Source: GWE2-51-13 sp041736705 (GTDB lineage Bacteria > Bacillota_I > Bacilli_A > Erysipelotrichales > Erysipelotrichaceae). From it: a DNA stretch of 49,879 bases. The notes below the pieces were generated by a model. That model saw only the letters and a program-made list of their open reading frames with translations, did no database searches and was not told the origin of the DNA. Each line of letters starts with the position of its first letter. Within the stretch, counting starts at the first letter, position 1. Location: contig JBGSTC010000010.1 in the NCBI GenBank assembly GCA_041736705.1, positions 1-49,879 on the forward strand. The letters run 5' to 3'. Shown piece after piece: positions 7,961 through 16,475 of the stretch. The position numbers were made by a program, and so were the translations under genes.

Positions 7961-8734
7961 TTATATGCGCTTATCGTTGACGATGATCCCCAATGAATTC
8001 AGAAACGAAATCGCGTCGTCGATGGATTTTTTGTCATGAAAATCCATCGGACTATGCGCATCGATGCCGATCCGTACGTCGTTTCCGACCTCCGCCGCGA
8101 TTTCCCAAAAGCGGGGATAAGGATAGGTGAATTCGAAGAAACGACTGCGTACGCCCCCGAGGTTGTACTCGACGGGGATATGATGTTCCTTACAGGATTC
8201 CAGAATCATGCGGCTGGCGTTTTCGGCTTCCTGCGTCCATTGCGTCAAACTCCGCACGAAGATGTCGGGATGGGCGAAGTATCCGTAGACGCCGCTTTCG
8301 ATCGCGGCGAGCGTATCCGCAACGTAATCACGAAGCAGGTTCTTCTTATCTTTATAGGATCCGAAGTAGCGTGTGTGATGTTCATACTCGTGGAAGTGGT
8401 TGCCCAAGATGATCAACTCGAGGTCGTATTTCCGTATCGTTTCCTTCAACCACTCCATGCGATCCGCGAAGTACTCGCATTCCAATCCGATCTTGATCGA
8501 GATCCGATCCTTGTACTCTTCCTTGAGTTGACGCAGACTATTCACATAGTCGGGTAACAGGACGAGTTTCATCCGGATCATCCCGGGCTCATAGGGATGA
8601 AGCGGCCAGGGGGAATGATCGGTGAACGCGATCTCGCTGAATCCGGCGGCGATGGCCGCTTCCACATAGTCGCGGTCGCGTCCTTCCGCATGGTTGCAAC
8701 GATGGGTATGGACATGGTAGTTAGTCGTAATCAT
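7961..8734 (-). CDS. PHP-domain phosphatase (histidinol-phosphatase type)
   Basis: This is a 257-residue metal-dependent phosphoesterase of the PHP superfamily, closest by motif pattern to histidinol-phosphatase HisK/HisJ. Metal ligands are visible as His7/His9 (HVHTH), His40 (FTDH), Glu85 (GLECEY), His113/His115 (GNHFHEY), His155/Asp157 (AHPD) and Asp225/His227 (IDAHS). No other histidine biosynthesis gene lies nearby, so the physiological substrate may differ. The ATG at 8734 has AGGAG upstream and overlaps the truA stop as ATGA, showing translational coupling and membership of the ecfA1-ecfA2-ecfT-truA transcript. Confidence 0.88.
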   Translation of the reverse strand: MITTNYHVHTHRCNHAEGRDRDYVEAAIAAGFSEIAFTDHSPWPLHPYEPGMIRMKLVLLPDYVNSLRQLKEEYKDRISIKIGLECEYFADRMEWLKETIRKYDLELIILGNHFHEYEHHTRYFGSYKDKKNLLRDYVADTLAAIESGVYGYFAHPDIFVRSLTQWTQEAENASRMILESCKEHHIPVEYNLGGVRSRFFEFTYPYPRFWEIAAEVGNDVRIGIDAHSPMDFHDKKSIDDAISFLNSLGIIVNDKRI

Positions 8735-9474
8735 GGAATCTCCTTGTAAGAAACACTCACCAAATACAGTCCGCACGGCGGTGCGACCACATTGGTGGCA
8801 TGTTTGTCTTTCGCTGCGAGGATACGTTGGATATCCTGCTTGTTTTTCTTGTGGAGTCCGACGTCGATGAGATTCCCCACCAACATGCGGACCATATAAC
8901 GCATGAACCCGTCCCCTTCCAAACGGAAGCGGACGATCTTGTCTTCAATCGTGATGTCAAGCAGTTGCAGGGTTCGGACTTGGTCCGGCGTCTCTACGAT
9001 GCTGTTGACGCAGAAGGAAGAGAAGTCATGTGTACCGATCAGAAGGCTCGCGCTTTCACGCATGGCGTGTACGTCGAGTTCCTGGTTGAGCTGATGCTCG
9101 AAAGGATATCTGAAGGGGTCGTATTCCCCGGTGTTGACCAGATAGTCATAGCGCTTCGACAGGGCGCTATAGCGGGCATGGAAATCGTCGGGTACTTCAT
9201 GGACCCGGGTCACGCGGATGTCTTCCGGCAACTGCGCGTTGAAGGCTTTGCGCCATTGCACCGTATCTAGGTTCATGTCGGAGTCGAAATGAAAGACCTG
9301 ACCGTAGGCATGGACCCCCGCGTCGGTCCGCCCCGACCCGAAGATCTGGACCGGTCGGTTGTGCATGCGGCGCAGGATGGTTTGGATGACTTGTTGGATG
9401 GAAAGAAAGGAGGGCTGGATCTGCCAGCCCGCGTACTTCGATCCGTTATAACTCACGACGACCGCGAATCTCAT
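8731..9474 (-). CDS. truA: tRNA pseudouridine(38-40) synthase TruA
   Basis: TruA (247 residues) converts uridines 38-40 in the tRNA anticodon stem to pseudouridine. The catalytic Asp is Asp51 in GRTDAGVHA, and the N-terminal SYNGSKYAGWQ strand and the C-terminal FLRYMVRM-like block (here GFMRYMVRMLVGNLIDVG) are present. The start overlaps the ecfT stop (ATGA). The order ecfA1-ecfA2-ecfT-truA is the same as in B. subtilis. Confidence 0.97.
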   Translation of the reverse strand: MRFAVVVSYNGSKYAGWQIQPSFLSIQQVIQTILRRMHNRPVQIFGSGRTDAGVHAYGQVFHFDSDMNLDTVQWRKAFNAQLPEDIRVTRVHEVPDDFHARYSALSKRYDYLVNTGEYDPFRYPFEHQLNQELDVHAMRESASLLIGTHDFSSFCVNSIVETPDQVRTLQLLDITIEDKIVRFRLEGDGFMRYMVRMLVGNLIDVGLHKKNKQDIQRILAAKDKHATNVVAPPCGLYLVSVSYKEIP

Positions 9475-10271
9475 ACCACGAAAGCCAGGGTGATCAATCC
9501 ACCCAAGAGAAGCAGGACGATGAACAGCATAATATAATCCTTAAGCGTACGCTTTAATTGTTTATAGCGCGTGCGTGTCGCGGATGGGACGTAGCCCCTG
9601 GCTTCCATCGCATCGGCCAAATCCTCGGCGCGTTGGAAACTGGAAACGAAGAGCGGAACGATCAACGACAGGATCGCCATGATCTTCTCTTTGAACTTCC
9701 CTTCTTTCAAGTCGACACCGCGGGAAGCCTGCGCTTTCATGATGCGTTGGGTTTCTTCGATCAGCGTCGGGATGAAGCGCAAGGCGATCGAGATCATCAT
9801 CGCGATTTCATGGGCGGGAACGCCGAAACGTTTGAGCGGACCCAGCAAGTCTTCGATCGCCAAGGTCAAATCCAAAGGTTTGGTGGTGGCGGTCAGGGCG
9901 GTGGTGATCATGATCATCAACGCAAGACGGAAAGTGATGTATAAGGTTTGGTAGATCGCGTCGCTATAGACCGTGAACCCGTAGAACGAGAACAGGACAT
10001 AACCGGTGCGCAGGACAAGGACGTTGATCATCAAGAGGAAGACCAACATGAACGCCATCGGTTTCATGGCGCGGAAGATGAAATTGAGCCGCAGTTTCGC
10101 GATCAAGAGAACGCTGACGATGAAGATACCAAGAACCCCGTAACCGGGATACCCTGCGGGGACGAACACCGCGATCAAGAGGAAAAACATCGCGATGATC
10201 TTCATGCGCGGATCGAGTTTATGGATCAGACTATCCAGCGGGATGTATCTACCCAGGGCGATGTTACTCAT
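9471..10271 (-). CDS. ecfT: ECF transporter transmembrane protein EcfT
   Basis: EcfT (266 residues) is the membrane coupling subunit of group II energy-coupling factor transporters. It links the two ATPases to exchangeable vitamin/metal-binding S components. Hydrophobic segments occupy about residues 25-130 and the C-terminus. The two coupling-helix motifs appear as SRG (183-185) and ARG (224-226). GGGAGG precedes the ATG at 10271. The gene overlaps ecfA2 and truA by four bases each (ATGA). No S component is encoded in this window, as expected for a shared module. Confidence 0.95.
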   Translation of the reverse strand: MSNIALGRYIPLDSLIHKLDPRMKIIAMFFLLIAVFVPAGYPGYGVLGIFIVSVLLIAKLRLNFIFRAMKPMAFMLVFLLMINVLVLRTGYVLFSFYGFTVYSDAIYQTLYITFRLALMIMITTALTATTKPLDLTLAIEDLLGPLKRFGVPAHEIAMMISIALRFIPTLIEETQRIMKAQASRGVDLKEGKFKEKIMAILSLIVPLFVSSFQRAEDLADAMEARGYVPSATRTRYKQLKRTLKDYIMLFIVLLLLGGLITLAFVV

Positions 10272-11122
10272 GGTTTGATCCTCCCTGCGATGGCCTTCGC
10301 CAAGGTTTGAAGATCGGAAATCCCTTCAGGCAGATTCAGTTCGCCCTTCGCCAGCGATTCTTTGAAGCGCAGGACGTTGGGGACTTTGATGTTCAATTCA
10401 TGCAGAAGCTTGCCGTCGTTGAAGAATTCCTTGACGGTTTGGTGGGTAACGCATTTCCCCTCCTGCATGACGACGACGTTGTCGCAATAATTCAACACAT
10501 GTTCCATGTCGTGGGTGACGATCAATACGGTTTTTTCATATTGGCGGTTCAATTGGGTGAACAGTTGCATCATGGATTTACTGCCCTGCGGGTCCAAACC
10601 CGCGGTCGGTTCATCAAGGACGAGGACTTTGGGGTCGATGGCCAGAATCCCGGCGATCGCGATCCTGCGCTTTTGTCCACCGGAAAGGTCGAGTGGCGAT
10701 TTCTCGGCGATCGACGGATCGATCCCGACCACCGTCAAGGTCTCCATCGCCCGCTTCTTCGCCTCTTCTTCCGATACGCCGAAGTTCAAGGGTCCGAACA
10801 TGACGTCTTTCAAAACCGTCTCTTCAAACAATTGATATTCGGGGAATTGGAAAACCAAGCCGACGTTCTTACGCAGCGACTTCAGTTGTTTGGGTTTGTC
10901 CGCATGGGTGATGATACGATCCAACACCAGCACCTGACCGTCGGAGGGTTGAAGCAGGGCGTTGAGATGCTGGACAAGGGTTGATTTCCCGCTTCCGGTC
11001 GGACCGATGATGGCGGTGATCTTCCCCATTTCGATCGCTAAATCGACTTCTTTAAGGGCGGCATAGGAAAACGGCGTCCCCGGTGCGTAGGTATAGCTTA
11101 CTTTTTCAAATGCAATCGGCAC
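10268..11122 (-). CDS. ecfA2: ECF transporter ATP-binding protein EcfA2
   Basis: This is the second ABC ATPase of the ECF module (284 residues). Walker A is GPTGSGKST (40-48), the Q loop is FQFPEYQ (91-97), the signature is LSGGQ (146-150), Walker B is VLVLDEPTAGLD (166-177) and the switch His is 204 (VTHD). The start is read as the GTG at 11122, which lies inside the 3' end of ecfA1 (25-base overlap), with a GGTGG-like ribosome binding site. The C-terminal extension of about 50 residues is typical for this subunit. Confidence 0.95.
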   Translation of the reverse strand: MPIAFEKVSYTYAPGTPFSYAALKEVDLAIEMGKITAIIGPTGSGKSTLVQHLNALLQPSDGQVLVLDRIITHADKPKQLKSLRKNVGLVFQFPEYQLFEETVLKDVMFGPLNFGVSEEEAKKRAMETLTVVGIDPSIAEKSPLDLSGGQKRRIAIAGILAIDPKVLVLDEPTAGLDPQGSKSMMQLFTQLNRQYEKTVLIVTHDMEHVLNYCDNVVVMQEGKCVTHQTVKEFFNDGKLLHELNIKVPNVLRFKESLAKGELNLPEGISDLQTLAKAIAGRIKP

Positions 11123-11925
11123 AGTTGGTCCACCATCCCTTCTTCATCCATCGGGTTATCCAAGACAATCCCGAGTTTCTTGAGTTCCAAGGCGAGCTTG
11201 ACGCTGAACGGAGCGTCGAGGCGGAGTTTCACCAGATCCGCATAGCGGTGCAGGATGACATCCGGATCTCCGTCCATGACGATCTGTCCTTCGTTCATGA
11301 CCAAGACATGGTCGCTTTTGCGCACTTCTTCGATGTCATGGGTGATCGAGAGGATTGTCATGTTGCGGCTATGGTGGAGTTGGTCCACCAGTTCGTTCAC
11401 ATCGCCCTTCCCTTCCGGGTCGAGCATGCTTGTGGCTTCGTCGAGGATCAGGATTTCCGGGCTCATCGCCAAGACGCCGGCGATCGCGACCCGTTGTTTT
11501 TGTCCGCCCGATAAACGGGTCGGTTCATGGTTAAGATAGGAAGTCATGTTGACTTCCTGGGCGAAACGTTCGATGATGCCGTCCATTTCCTTTGGATCGA
11601 CGTTGTGGTTCTCCAAACCGAACGCGATATCGTCGCGGACGGTCGCACCGATGAATTGGTTATCCGGATTTTGAAAGACGATGCCGACTTTACTGCGGAT
11701 CGCGGCGAGATTCTCCAAAGTCAACGGCGCACCGTCGATGAGGATCTCCCCTTCTTCCTTTTCCAATAGACCGATCAATAACTTGGCGATGGTTGACTTC
11801 CCGCTTCCGTTATGACCGATGATCGTTGTATAGCTTCCGCGTTCCACAGAAAAACTGACGTCTCTGACGACGTCCGTTTCCTGGTCGTACGAAAATTTGA
11901 GATGTTTGACCTCAATCGGTTTCAC
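11098..11925 (-). CDS. ecfA1: ECF transporter ATP-binding protein EcfA1
   Basis: This is the first ABC ATPase of the ECF module (275 residues). Walker A is GHNGSGKST (37-45), the Q loop is FQNPDNQF, the signature is LSGGQ (138-142), Walker B is ILILDEATSMLD (158-169) and the H-loop His is 196. The frame is open further upstream, but the GTG at 11925 is chosen because AGGAGG lies seven bases before it and the protein then begins with the family-typical IEVKHLKFSY. It follows the unknown membrane-anchored gene by 22 bases. Confidence 0.95.
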   Translation of the reverse strand: MKPIEVKHLKFSYDQETDVVRDVSFSVERGSYTTIIGHNGSGKSTIAKLLIGLLEKEEGEILIDGAPLTLENLAAIRSKVGIVFQNPDNQFIGATVRDDIAFGLENHNVDPKEMDGIIERFAQEVNMTSYLNHEPTRLSGGQKQRVAIAGVLAMSPEILILDEATSMLDPEGKGDVNELVDQLHHSRNMTILSITHDIEEVRKSDHVLVMNEGQIVMDGDPDVILHRYADLVKLRLDAPFSVKLALELKKLGIVLDNPMDEEGMVDQLCRLHLKK

Positions 11926-11947
11926 ACAGTACCTCCTCGATGCGCTT

Positions 11948-12424
11948 CTATTCGATATCCGTTGCCGAACGGGTGAATCCTTTGTAGGAACCTTTGTTCG
12001 TAAATGCCAGTTGGGCGATATCCAGGATGCTTTGGTAGATCGAATCCGCATCGGCGCTGATACGCAGTCGCACCGAAACGGTGTTATCCGCCCCGGCTTC
12101 ATCCAGATGGTATTTCTTCTGTTTCGCCTCTTTTACGAAGGCGAACATGTCGTTTGCGCTTTGAAAACGGACTTGATGGAGAAGATCGACCGTGTCGTTC
12201 TCGCCATACCCATCCGCCATCAACCTTGCCTGGATACGATAACTCTGTTTTGCGTTCTCATCGACTTCCGCCGGCGTTTCCACGTCGGTTTCATCGCTGA
12301 AGTGCGCCCATTCTTCCGGATTCAGCGCCGTCTTCGGGTTTTTTTCTTCTTTGTATTTGCGGTAGGCGGCATATCCTGCGGCCGCCAGACCAAGGAATGC
12401 TAATACAGGGATGACTTTTTTCAT
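11948..12424 (-). CDS. membrane-anchored protein of unknown function, 158 aa
   Basis: I do not recognise the family. The protein has a single N-terminal hydrophobic helix (about residues 4-21) followed by a basic stretch (RKYKEEK) and a soluble, acidic domain of about 120 residues, so a cytoplasmic domain tethered to the membrane is plausible. An AGGCC-rich ribosome binding site precedes the ATG at 12424. It is the first gene of the ecfA1-ecfA2-ecfT-truA-PHP run, 22 bases before ecfA1, where B. subtilis has rplQ directly adjacent. Its position suggests a link with the ECF module, but nothing in the sequence proves it. Confidence 0.75.
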   Translation of the reverse strand: MKKVIPVLAFLGLAAAGYAAYRKYKEEKNPKTALNPEEWAHFSDETDVETPAEVDENAKQSYRIQARLMADGYGENDTVDLLHQVRFQSANDMFAFVKEAKQKKYHLDEAGADNTVSVRLRISADADSIYQSILDIAQLAFTNKGSYKGFTRSATDIE

Positions 12425-12444
12425 GGAGAGGCCTCCTTTACGTT

Positions 12445-12453
12445 ATTGTATCA
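12445..12453 (-). promoter_or_regulatory. extended -10 promoter before the ECF operon
   Basis: On the minus strand, TGA-TACAAT (an extended -10 pattern) ends 20 bases before the ATG at 12424, just after the rplQ terminator. No good -35 is visible. Confidence 0.5.
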
Positions 12454-12498
12454 TAAGTCGACAAACATTACGCTTTGGATGTGCTTCATCTCATCGAG

Positions 12499-12526
12499 AA
12501 AAAGGAGCGATTGCTCGCTCCTTTTT
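12499..12526 (-). terminator. terminator of the S10-spc-alpha superoperon
   Basis: On the minus strand, a perfect 12-base stem AAAAAGGAGCGA-GCAA-TCGCTCCTTTTT ends in five T. The stem overlaps the rplQ stop codon by two bases. The A and T tails on both sides would allow it to act in either direction. Confidence 0.92.
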
Positions 12527-12887
12527 AGACCAATTCGATGGTGGCCATTTCGGCCGCGTCACCGCGGCGCGTGGTGGTTTTCATGACACGGGTATAACCG
12601 CCGTTGCGGTCGGCATACCTGGGCGCGATTTCGTCGAACAGTTTCTGAAGCGAGGTTTGCCCGGTTTCTTTGTTGACGACGACATTCTTAAGATACGAGG
12701 CGACTTGACGGCGAGCGTGCAAATCCCCGACTTTGGCTTTCGTGATGAGTTCATCGACGACGGAACGAAGGTCCATCGCTTTCATCTCGGTTGTTTCAAC
12801 TTTACCGTAAACGATCAGGCTGGTCGCCAAGTTTCTCAACATGGCTTTGCGGTGATCGGCTTTACGTCCAAATTTACGATTCCACAT
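12525..12887 (-). CDS. rplQ: 50S ribosomal protein L17
   Basis: L17 (120 residues) lies near the peptide exit tunnel of the 50S subunit. The N-terminal KFGRKADHRKAMLRNLATSL block and the closing YTRVMKTTTRRGDAAEMATI block are characteristic. It is the last gene of the alpha operon after rpoA, with GGAGG before the ATG at 12887, and its stop is fused to the terminator. Confidence 0.98.
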   Translation of the reverse strand: MWNRKFGRKADHRKAMLRNLATSLIVYGKVETTEMKAMDLRSVVDELITKAKVGDLHARRQVASYLKNVVVNKETGQTSLQKLFDEIAPRYADRNGGYTRVMKTTTRRGDAAEMATIELV

Positions 12888-12907
12888 GGTTCTTCTCCTC
12901 CTTAGGT

Positions 12908-13867
12908 TTATTCGTAGGATTTGAAGCCAAGACCCAGCTCGAACAGTTTGTCTTTGACTTCTTTCAAGGATTTTTTACCCAGGTTACGGACACGCATCAT
13001 TTCGTCTTCCGAACGTTGGGTCAGCTCTTCGACCGTCTGGATTCCGGCACGTTTCAAGCAGTTGTAGGAACGTACGGAGAGGTCCAGGTCTTCGATCATC
13101 ATGACCAAGCCCTTGTTGACGATTTCCCCGTTGGCGTCTTTCATGACAGAATCCAAGTCATTGACGTTGTCGGAGATTTCCGTGAACAATTCGAGGTGGT
13201 CGATGAGGATCTTGGCACCCAACGCCAACGAGGTTTGCGGTGTGATGGATCCGTCGGTCCAGATTTCAAATATGACTTTGTCGTATTTCAAGTCTTGTCC
13301 GACACGGGTCGGTTCGACATTGTATGAAATACGTTCTACGGGTGTGTAGATGGAGTCCGTATAGATGGTGCCGATGCCTTGCGAAGATCCTTGATACAAG
13401 GATTTATTCGCATCCGCACTGACATAACCGCGTCCGTTACGGGCTTTCATTTCCATTTCGAGGACACCGCCCTGTTCAAGCGTCGCGATGACCAAGTCTT
13501 TGTTTAGGATTTCCACATTCGTCGGGCATTCGATGTCCGCGGCGGTGACGACCTTGGGACCCTTGGCGGAAATCCGCAGGGTATAGGCATCATCGTCGGA
13601 AATCGTCATGATCAGGTCTTTGATATTCAAGACGATGGTCGTGACATCTTCTTCTACGCCGGGAATGGAAGTGAATTCATGATAAACGCCGTCGATCTTG
13701 ATCGAATATACGGCAGCACCCGGTAGAGAGGAGAGTAAAACCCTTCTTAAAGCGTTACCAATCGTCGTCCCGAATCCACGTTCGAGCGGTTCGATGACGA
13801 ACTTCCCGTAATGGTCGGATTCGATGTATTCTTTGACTTCGAAATTGGCGCGTTCGAATTTTTGCAT
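12908..13867 (-). CDS. rpoA: DNA-directed RNA polymerase alpha subunit
   Basis: RpoA (319 residues) dimerises to start polymerase assembly. Its C-terminal domain contacts UP elements and activators. The N-terminal domain spans about residues 1-230 (FVIEPLERGFGTTIGNALRRVL). An acidic linker follows, and then the CTD with its helix-hairpin-helix (LDLSVRSYNCLKRAGIQTV, RNLGKKSLKEV). It sits between rpsK and rplQ as in other Bacillota. The complete CTD argues against strong genome reduction. Confidence 0.98.
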   Translation of the reverse strand: MQKFERANFEVKEYIESDHYGKFVIEPLERGFGTTIGNALRRVLLSSLPGAAVYSIKIDGVYHEFTSIPGVEEDVTTIVLNIKDLIMTISDDDAYTLRISAKGPKVVTAADIECPTNVEILNKDLVIATLEQGGVLEMEMKARNGRGYVSADANKSLYQGSSQGIGTIYTDSIYTPVERISYNVEPTRVGQDLKYDKVIFEIWTDGSITPQTSLALGAKILIDHLELFTEISDNVNDLDSVMKDANGEIVNKGLVMMIEDLDLSVRSYNCLKRAGIQTVEELTQRSEDEMMRVRNLGKKSLKEVKDKLFELGLGFKSYE

Positions 13868-13891
13868 TAAATAGCCCTCCTCACCGTTAGT

Positions 13892-14293
13892 TTAACCACG
13901 GGGCCGTTTCGGCGGACGGCATCCGTTGTGCGGAATCGGCGTCACGTCGTTGATGACGTTGATTTCAAGACCGGCGGTCTGTAAAGAGCGTACCGCGGCT
14001 TCGCGTCCGGGACCCGGACCTTTGACGTTGACTTCGACTGTTTTCATACCGTGGTCGACAGCGGCTTTCGCGGCTGCTTCGGCGGCGAGCTGCGCCGCGA
14101 ACGGCGTAGACTTTCTGGAACCTTTGTATCCGAGGGCACCGGCGGAAGACCAGGAAATGACATTTCCTTTTTCATCCGTGATGGTGACGATCGTGTTGTT
14201 GAAGGTGGAGTGGATATGCGCGATACCGCGGGCAACGTTCTTACGAACGCGACGTTTGCGGCTTGCTGCTTTCGTAGCTGCTACTTTTGCCAT
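13892..14293 (-). CDS. rpsK: 30S ribosomal protein S11
   Basis: S11 (133 residues) forms part of the 30S platform near the mRNA exit. Recognisable blocks are GIAHIHSTFNNTIVTITD, the PFAAQLAAEAAAK helix and the end VTPIPHNGCRPPKRPRG. AGGAGG precedes the ATG at 14293. It lies between rpsM and rpoA in the standard alpha-operon order. Confidence 0.98.
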   Translation of the reverse strand: MAKVAATKAASRKRRVRKNVARGIAHIHSTFNNTIVTITDEKGNVISWSSAGALGYKGSRKSTPFAAQLAAEAAAKAAVDHGMKTVEVNVKGPGPGREAAVRSLQTAGLEINVINDVTPIPHNGCRPPKRPRG

Positions 14294-14310
14294 GTTTCGT
14301 TCCTCCTACC

Positions 14311-14676
14311 CTATTTCTTCTTGTTCGCGACAGTGCGGCGCGGACCTTTTCTGGTACGCGCGTTCGTTTTCGAACGTTGACCGCGAACCGGTAATCCTTT
14401 ACGATGACGGCTTCCACGGTAGCTCCCGATTTCCATCAATCGCTTGATGTTCAGGTTGACTTCACGACGAAGATCGCCTTCGACTTTGATTTTGTCGACT
14501 TCTTTACGGATGGCGTTGACTTGGTCTTCGGATAGATCCTTGACACGGAGGTCTTCGCTGATTCCGCAGGTTGCTAAGATTTGTTCGGAAATGGTGCGAC
14601 CAATTCCGTATACGTAGGTTAGGGACACCACTACGCGCTTGTCGCGCGGGATGTCAACTCCAGCAATACGAGCCAT
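14311..14676 (-). CDS. rpsM: 30S ribosomal protein S13
   Basis: S13 (121 residues) sits at the top of the 30S head and bridges to 50S L5 and the P-site tRNA. It begins MARIAGVDIPRDKRV, contains the TYVYGIGRT helix-two-turns-helix block and ends in the basic RGQRSKTNARTRKGPRRTV tail. AGGAGG precedes the ATG. Confidence 0.98.
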   Translation of the reverse strand: MARIAGVDIPRDKRVVVSLTYVYGIGRTISEQILATCGISEDLRVKDLSEDQVNAIRKEVDKIKVEGDLRREVNLNIKRLMEIGSYRGSRHRKGLPVRGQRSKTNARTRKGPRRTVANKKK

Positions 14677-14696
14677 TTTTCTGTGTTACCTCCTTA

Positions 14697-14810
14697 TTAC
14701 CCTTGACGTTGTTTGTGTTTCGGGTTTTCACAAATTACCATTACGCGGCCTTTGCGTTTAATGATGCGGCACTTATCGCATATGGGTTTGACAGACGGTC
14801 TTACTTTCAT
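14697..14810 (-). CDS. rpmJ: 50S ribosomal protein L36
   Basis: L36 is only 37 residues. It starts MKVRPSVKPICDKC and keeps the zinc ligands Cys11, Cys14, Cys27 and His32, so this is the zinc-binding (C+) form. AGGAGG lies before the ATG at 14810. The location between infA and rpsM is canonical. It helps order 23S rRNA in the 50S core. Confidence 0.97.
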   Translation of the reverse strand: MKVRPSVKPICDKCRIIKRKGRVMVICENPKHKQRQG

Positions 14811-14830
14811 GCGTTTCCTCCTGATGACAT

Positions 14831-15049
14831 TTATTTATGTCTGAATGTTATGCGCCCACGTGTTAGATCGTAGGGTGAAATCTCAACGGTGACACGGTCA
14901 CCCGGTAAAATGCGAATGTAATGCATGCGGATTTTACCGGAAACGTGGGCCAGGATCATGTGTCCGTTGGCTAGCTTCACCTTGAACATGGCATTGGGAA
15001 GCGTGTCTTCCACGATGCCGTCGATTTCGATGACGTCTTGTTTACCCAT
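14831..15049 (-). CDS. infA: translation initiation factor IF-1
   Basis: IF-1 (72 residues) is a single OB-fold domain that blocks the A site during initiation. The family pattern is clear: VIEIDGIVEDTLPNAMFKV, the HVSGKIRMHYIRILPGD stretch and the ending YDLTRGRITFRHK. The ATG at 15049 overlaps the map stop by eight bases, and its AGGAGG lies inside map, so the two are translationally coupled. Confidence 0.98.
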   Translation of the reverse strand: MGKQDVIEIDGIVEDTLPNAMFKVKLANGHMILAHVSGKIRMHYIRILPGDRVTVEISPYDLTRGRITFRHK

Positions 15050-15818
15050 TCTGTGAGTGATCCTCCTTGTTTCTTAAAACGGTTAGGATTTCATACCCGT
15101 CGTCGGTTACGACGACCGTATGTTCATAGTGTGCCGCGAGGGAGCCGTCCCGTGTGACCACGGTCCAGTCGTCGCTAAGCACTCTGGTGAAAGGTTTCCC
15201 CATATGCACCATCGGTTCGATCGCCAGGCACATCCCCTTTTTCAAGAGGGCGCCGCGACCCGGTTCCCCATAGTTAGGGATGGACGGATCTTCGTGCAGT
15301 TGCGCGCCGATTCCGTGACCGGTATATTCGAAGGGCACGGTGTAACCGAAACCGTAGACGTATTCGCCGATGGCGTTGGACACGTCCGAGATCCGATTCC
15401 CGGGTTTGACTTTCTTCAGGCCTTCAAAGAGACTTTGCTTCGTGACTTCCATCAGATGCAGCGCTTCGGGCGATACGTTTCCGATGGCATAGGTCCAGGC
15501 GCTGTCGCCGTGATAACCTTTAAAACAAGCGCCGATATCGACTGAGATGATGTCTCCGTCTTTCAGTACGGTGGAATCGGGGATTCCATGGACAAGCGTG
15601 GAATTGATCGATGTGCATGCGGCGGCCGGAAAGCCGTTGTAGCCCTTGAACGAGGGCGTCGCCCCGTTCTCCCGGATCACTCGTTCGACGATCGTGTCGA
15701 TGTCGCGCGTGGTGATTCCGGGTTTTAGGGAAGTTATCAGGGCATCGTGCGCTTTCGCGACGATTTCCCCGGCAATGCGCATCAGTTCGATCTCACGCTG
15801 CGATTTCGTGCTGATCAT
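15042..15818 (-). CDS. map: methionine aminopeptidase type I
   Basis: MetAP (258 residues) removes the N-terminal Met from new proteins. The five dimetal ligands are Asp94, Asp105, His168 (TGHGIG), Glu201 (AIEP) and Glu232 (YEHT), with the conserved His77 near the active site. The ATG at 15818 overlaps the adk stop (ATGA). The frame is open further upstream inside adk, but the sequence there is not MetAP-like. The gene lacks the N-terminal zinc-finger extension of long type I enzymes. Confidence 0.97.
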   Translation of the reverse strand: MISTKSQREIELMRIAGEIVAKAHDALITSLKPGITTRDIDTIVERVIRENGATPSFKGYNGFPAAACTSINSTLVHGIPDSTVLKDGDIISVDIGACFKGYHGDSAWTYAIGNVSPEALHLMEVTKQSLFEGLKKVKPGNRISDVSNAIGEYVYGFGYTVPFEYTGHGIGAQLHEDPSIPNYGEPGRGALLKKGMCLAIEPMVHMGKPFTRVLSDDWTVVTRDGSLAAHYEHTVVVTDDGYEILTVLRNKEDHSQNG

Positions 15819-16465
15819 CGCAGGTTCGCCAGAATCTTGTCCACGTCCATCCACACGGTTTCGATGTCCCGCGAGGCGTCGACGTTGTAGACGAGGTTCA
15901 GATTGCGATAGTGATCCAAGACGGGTCTTGTCATGATGACGTGTTCTCTTAAGCGTACAGCCAACTGCTCGATGGTGTCGTCTGAACGATGGATCAATCC
16001 GTTGCCACAGACATCGCATATCCCGTCGACCTTTGGGGGTTGGTGGGTGATGTGATAGATGGCACCGCATTTCTGGCAAAGCCGGCGTCCCGTGATCCGG
16101 GAGGCCAGGTCGTCCAGGTTGACCGTCAGGTTGATGACGGCTTGGACGGGCTTGCCGATGGCGGCGGAGATCCATTCGAAGGCGATCGCCTGCCCGAGGG
16201 TACGGGGGAATCCATCCAACAGGTAGCCCCGTTGGCAATCATCCTTTTTCAGACGTTCGCGAACCATCGCGATCGTGATTTCATCGGGGACCAAGTGACC
16301 CTGGTCCATATAGAGTTTAGCGCTTCGACCCAATTCGGTGCCTTCGGTGATGGCGGAGCGGAACATGTTGCCGGTCGAAATGTGTGGAATGTCGTAACGT
16401 TCCAGTATTTTCTTGGACATGGTTCCTTTACCGCTGCCGGCGGCGCCCATAATCAGAATGTTCAT
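15815..16465 (-). CDS. adk: adenylate kinase (zinc-lid type)
   Basis: Adk (216 residues) interconverts ATP+AMP and 2 ADP. The P loop is GAAGSGKGT (7-15), the AMP-binding DGFPRT is near 84-89, and the lid carries four cysteines, Cys130, Cys133, Cys150 and Cys153, the structural zinc site typical of Gram-positive Adk. GGAGG precedes the ATG. It lies between secY and map as in B. subtilis. Confidence 0.98.
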   Translation of the reverse strand: MNILIMGAAGSGKGTMSKKILERYDIPHISTGNMFRSAITEGTELGRSAKLYMDQGHLVPDEITIAMVRERLKKDDCQRGYLLDGFPRTLGQAIAFEWISAAIGKPVQAVINLTVNLDDLASRITGRRLCQKCGAIYHITHQPPKVDGICDVCGNGLIHRSDDTIEQLAVRLREHVIMTRPVLDHYRNLNLVYNVDASRDIETVWMDVDKILANLR

Positions 16466-16475
16466 CGCTTCCCTC

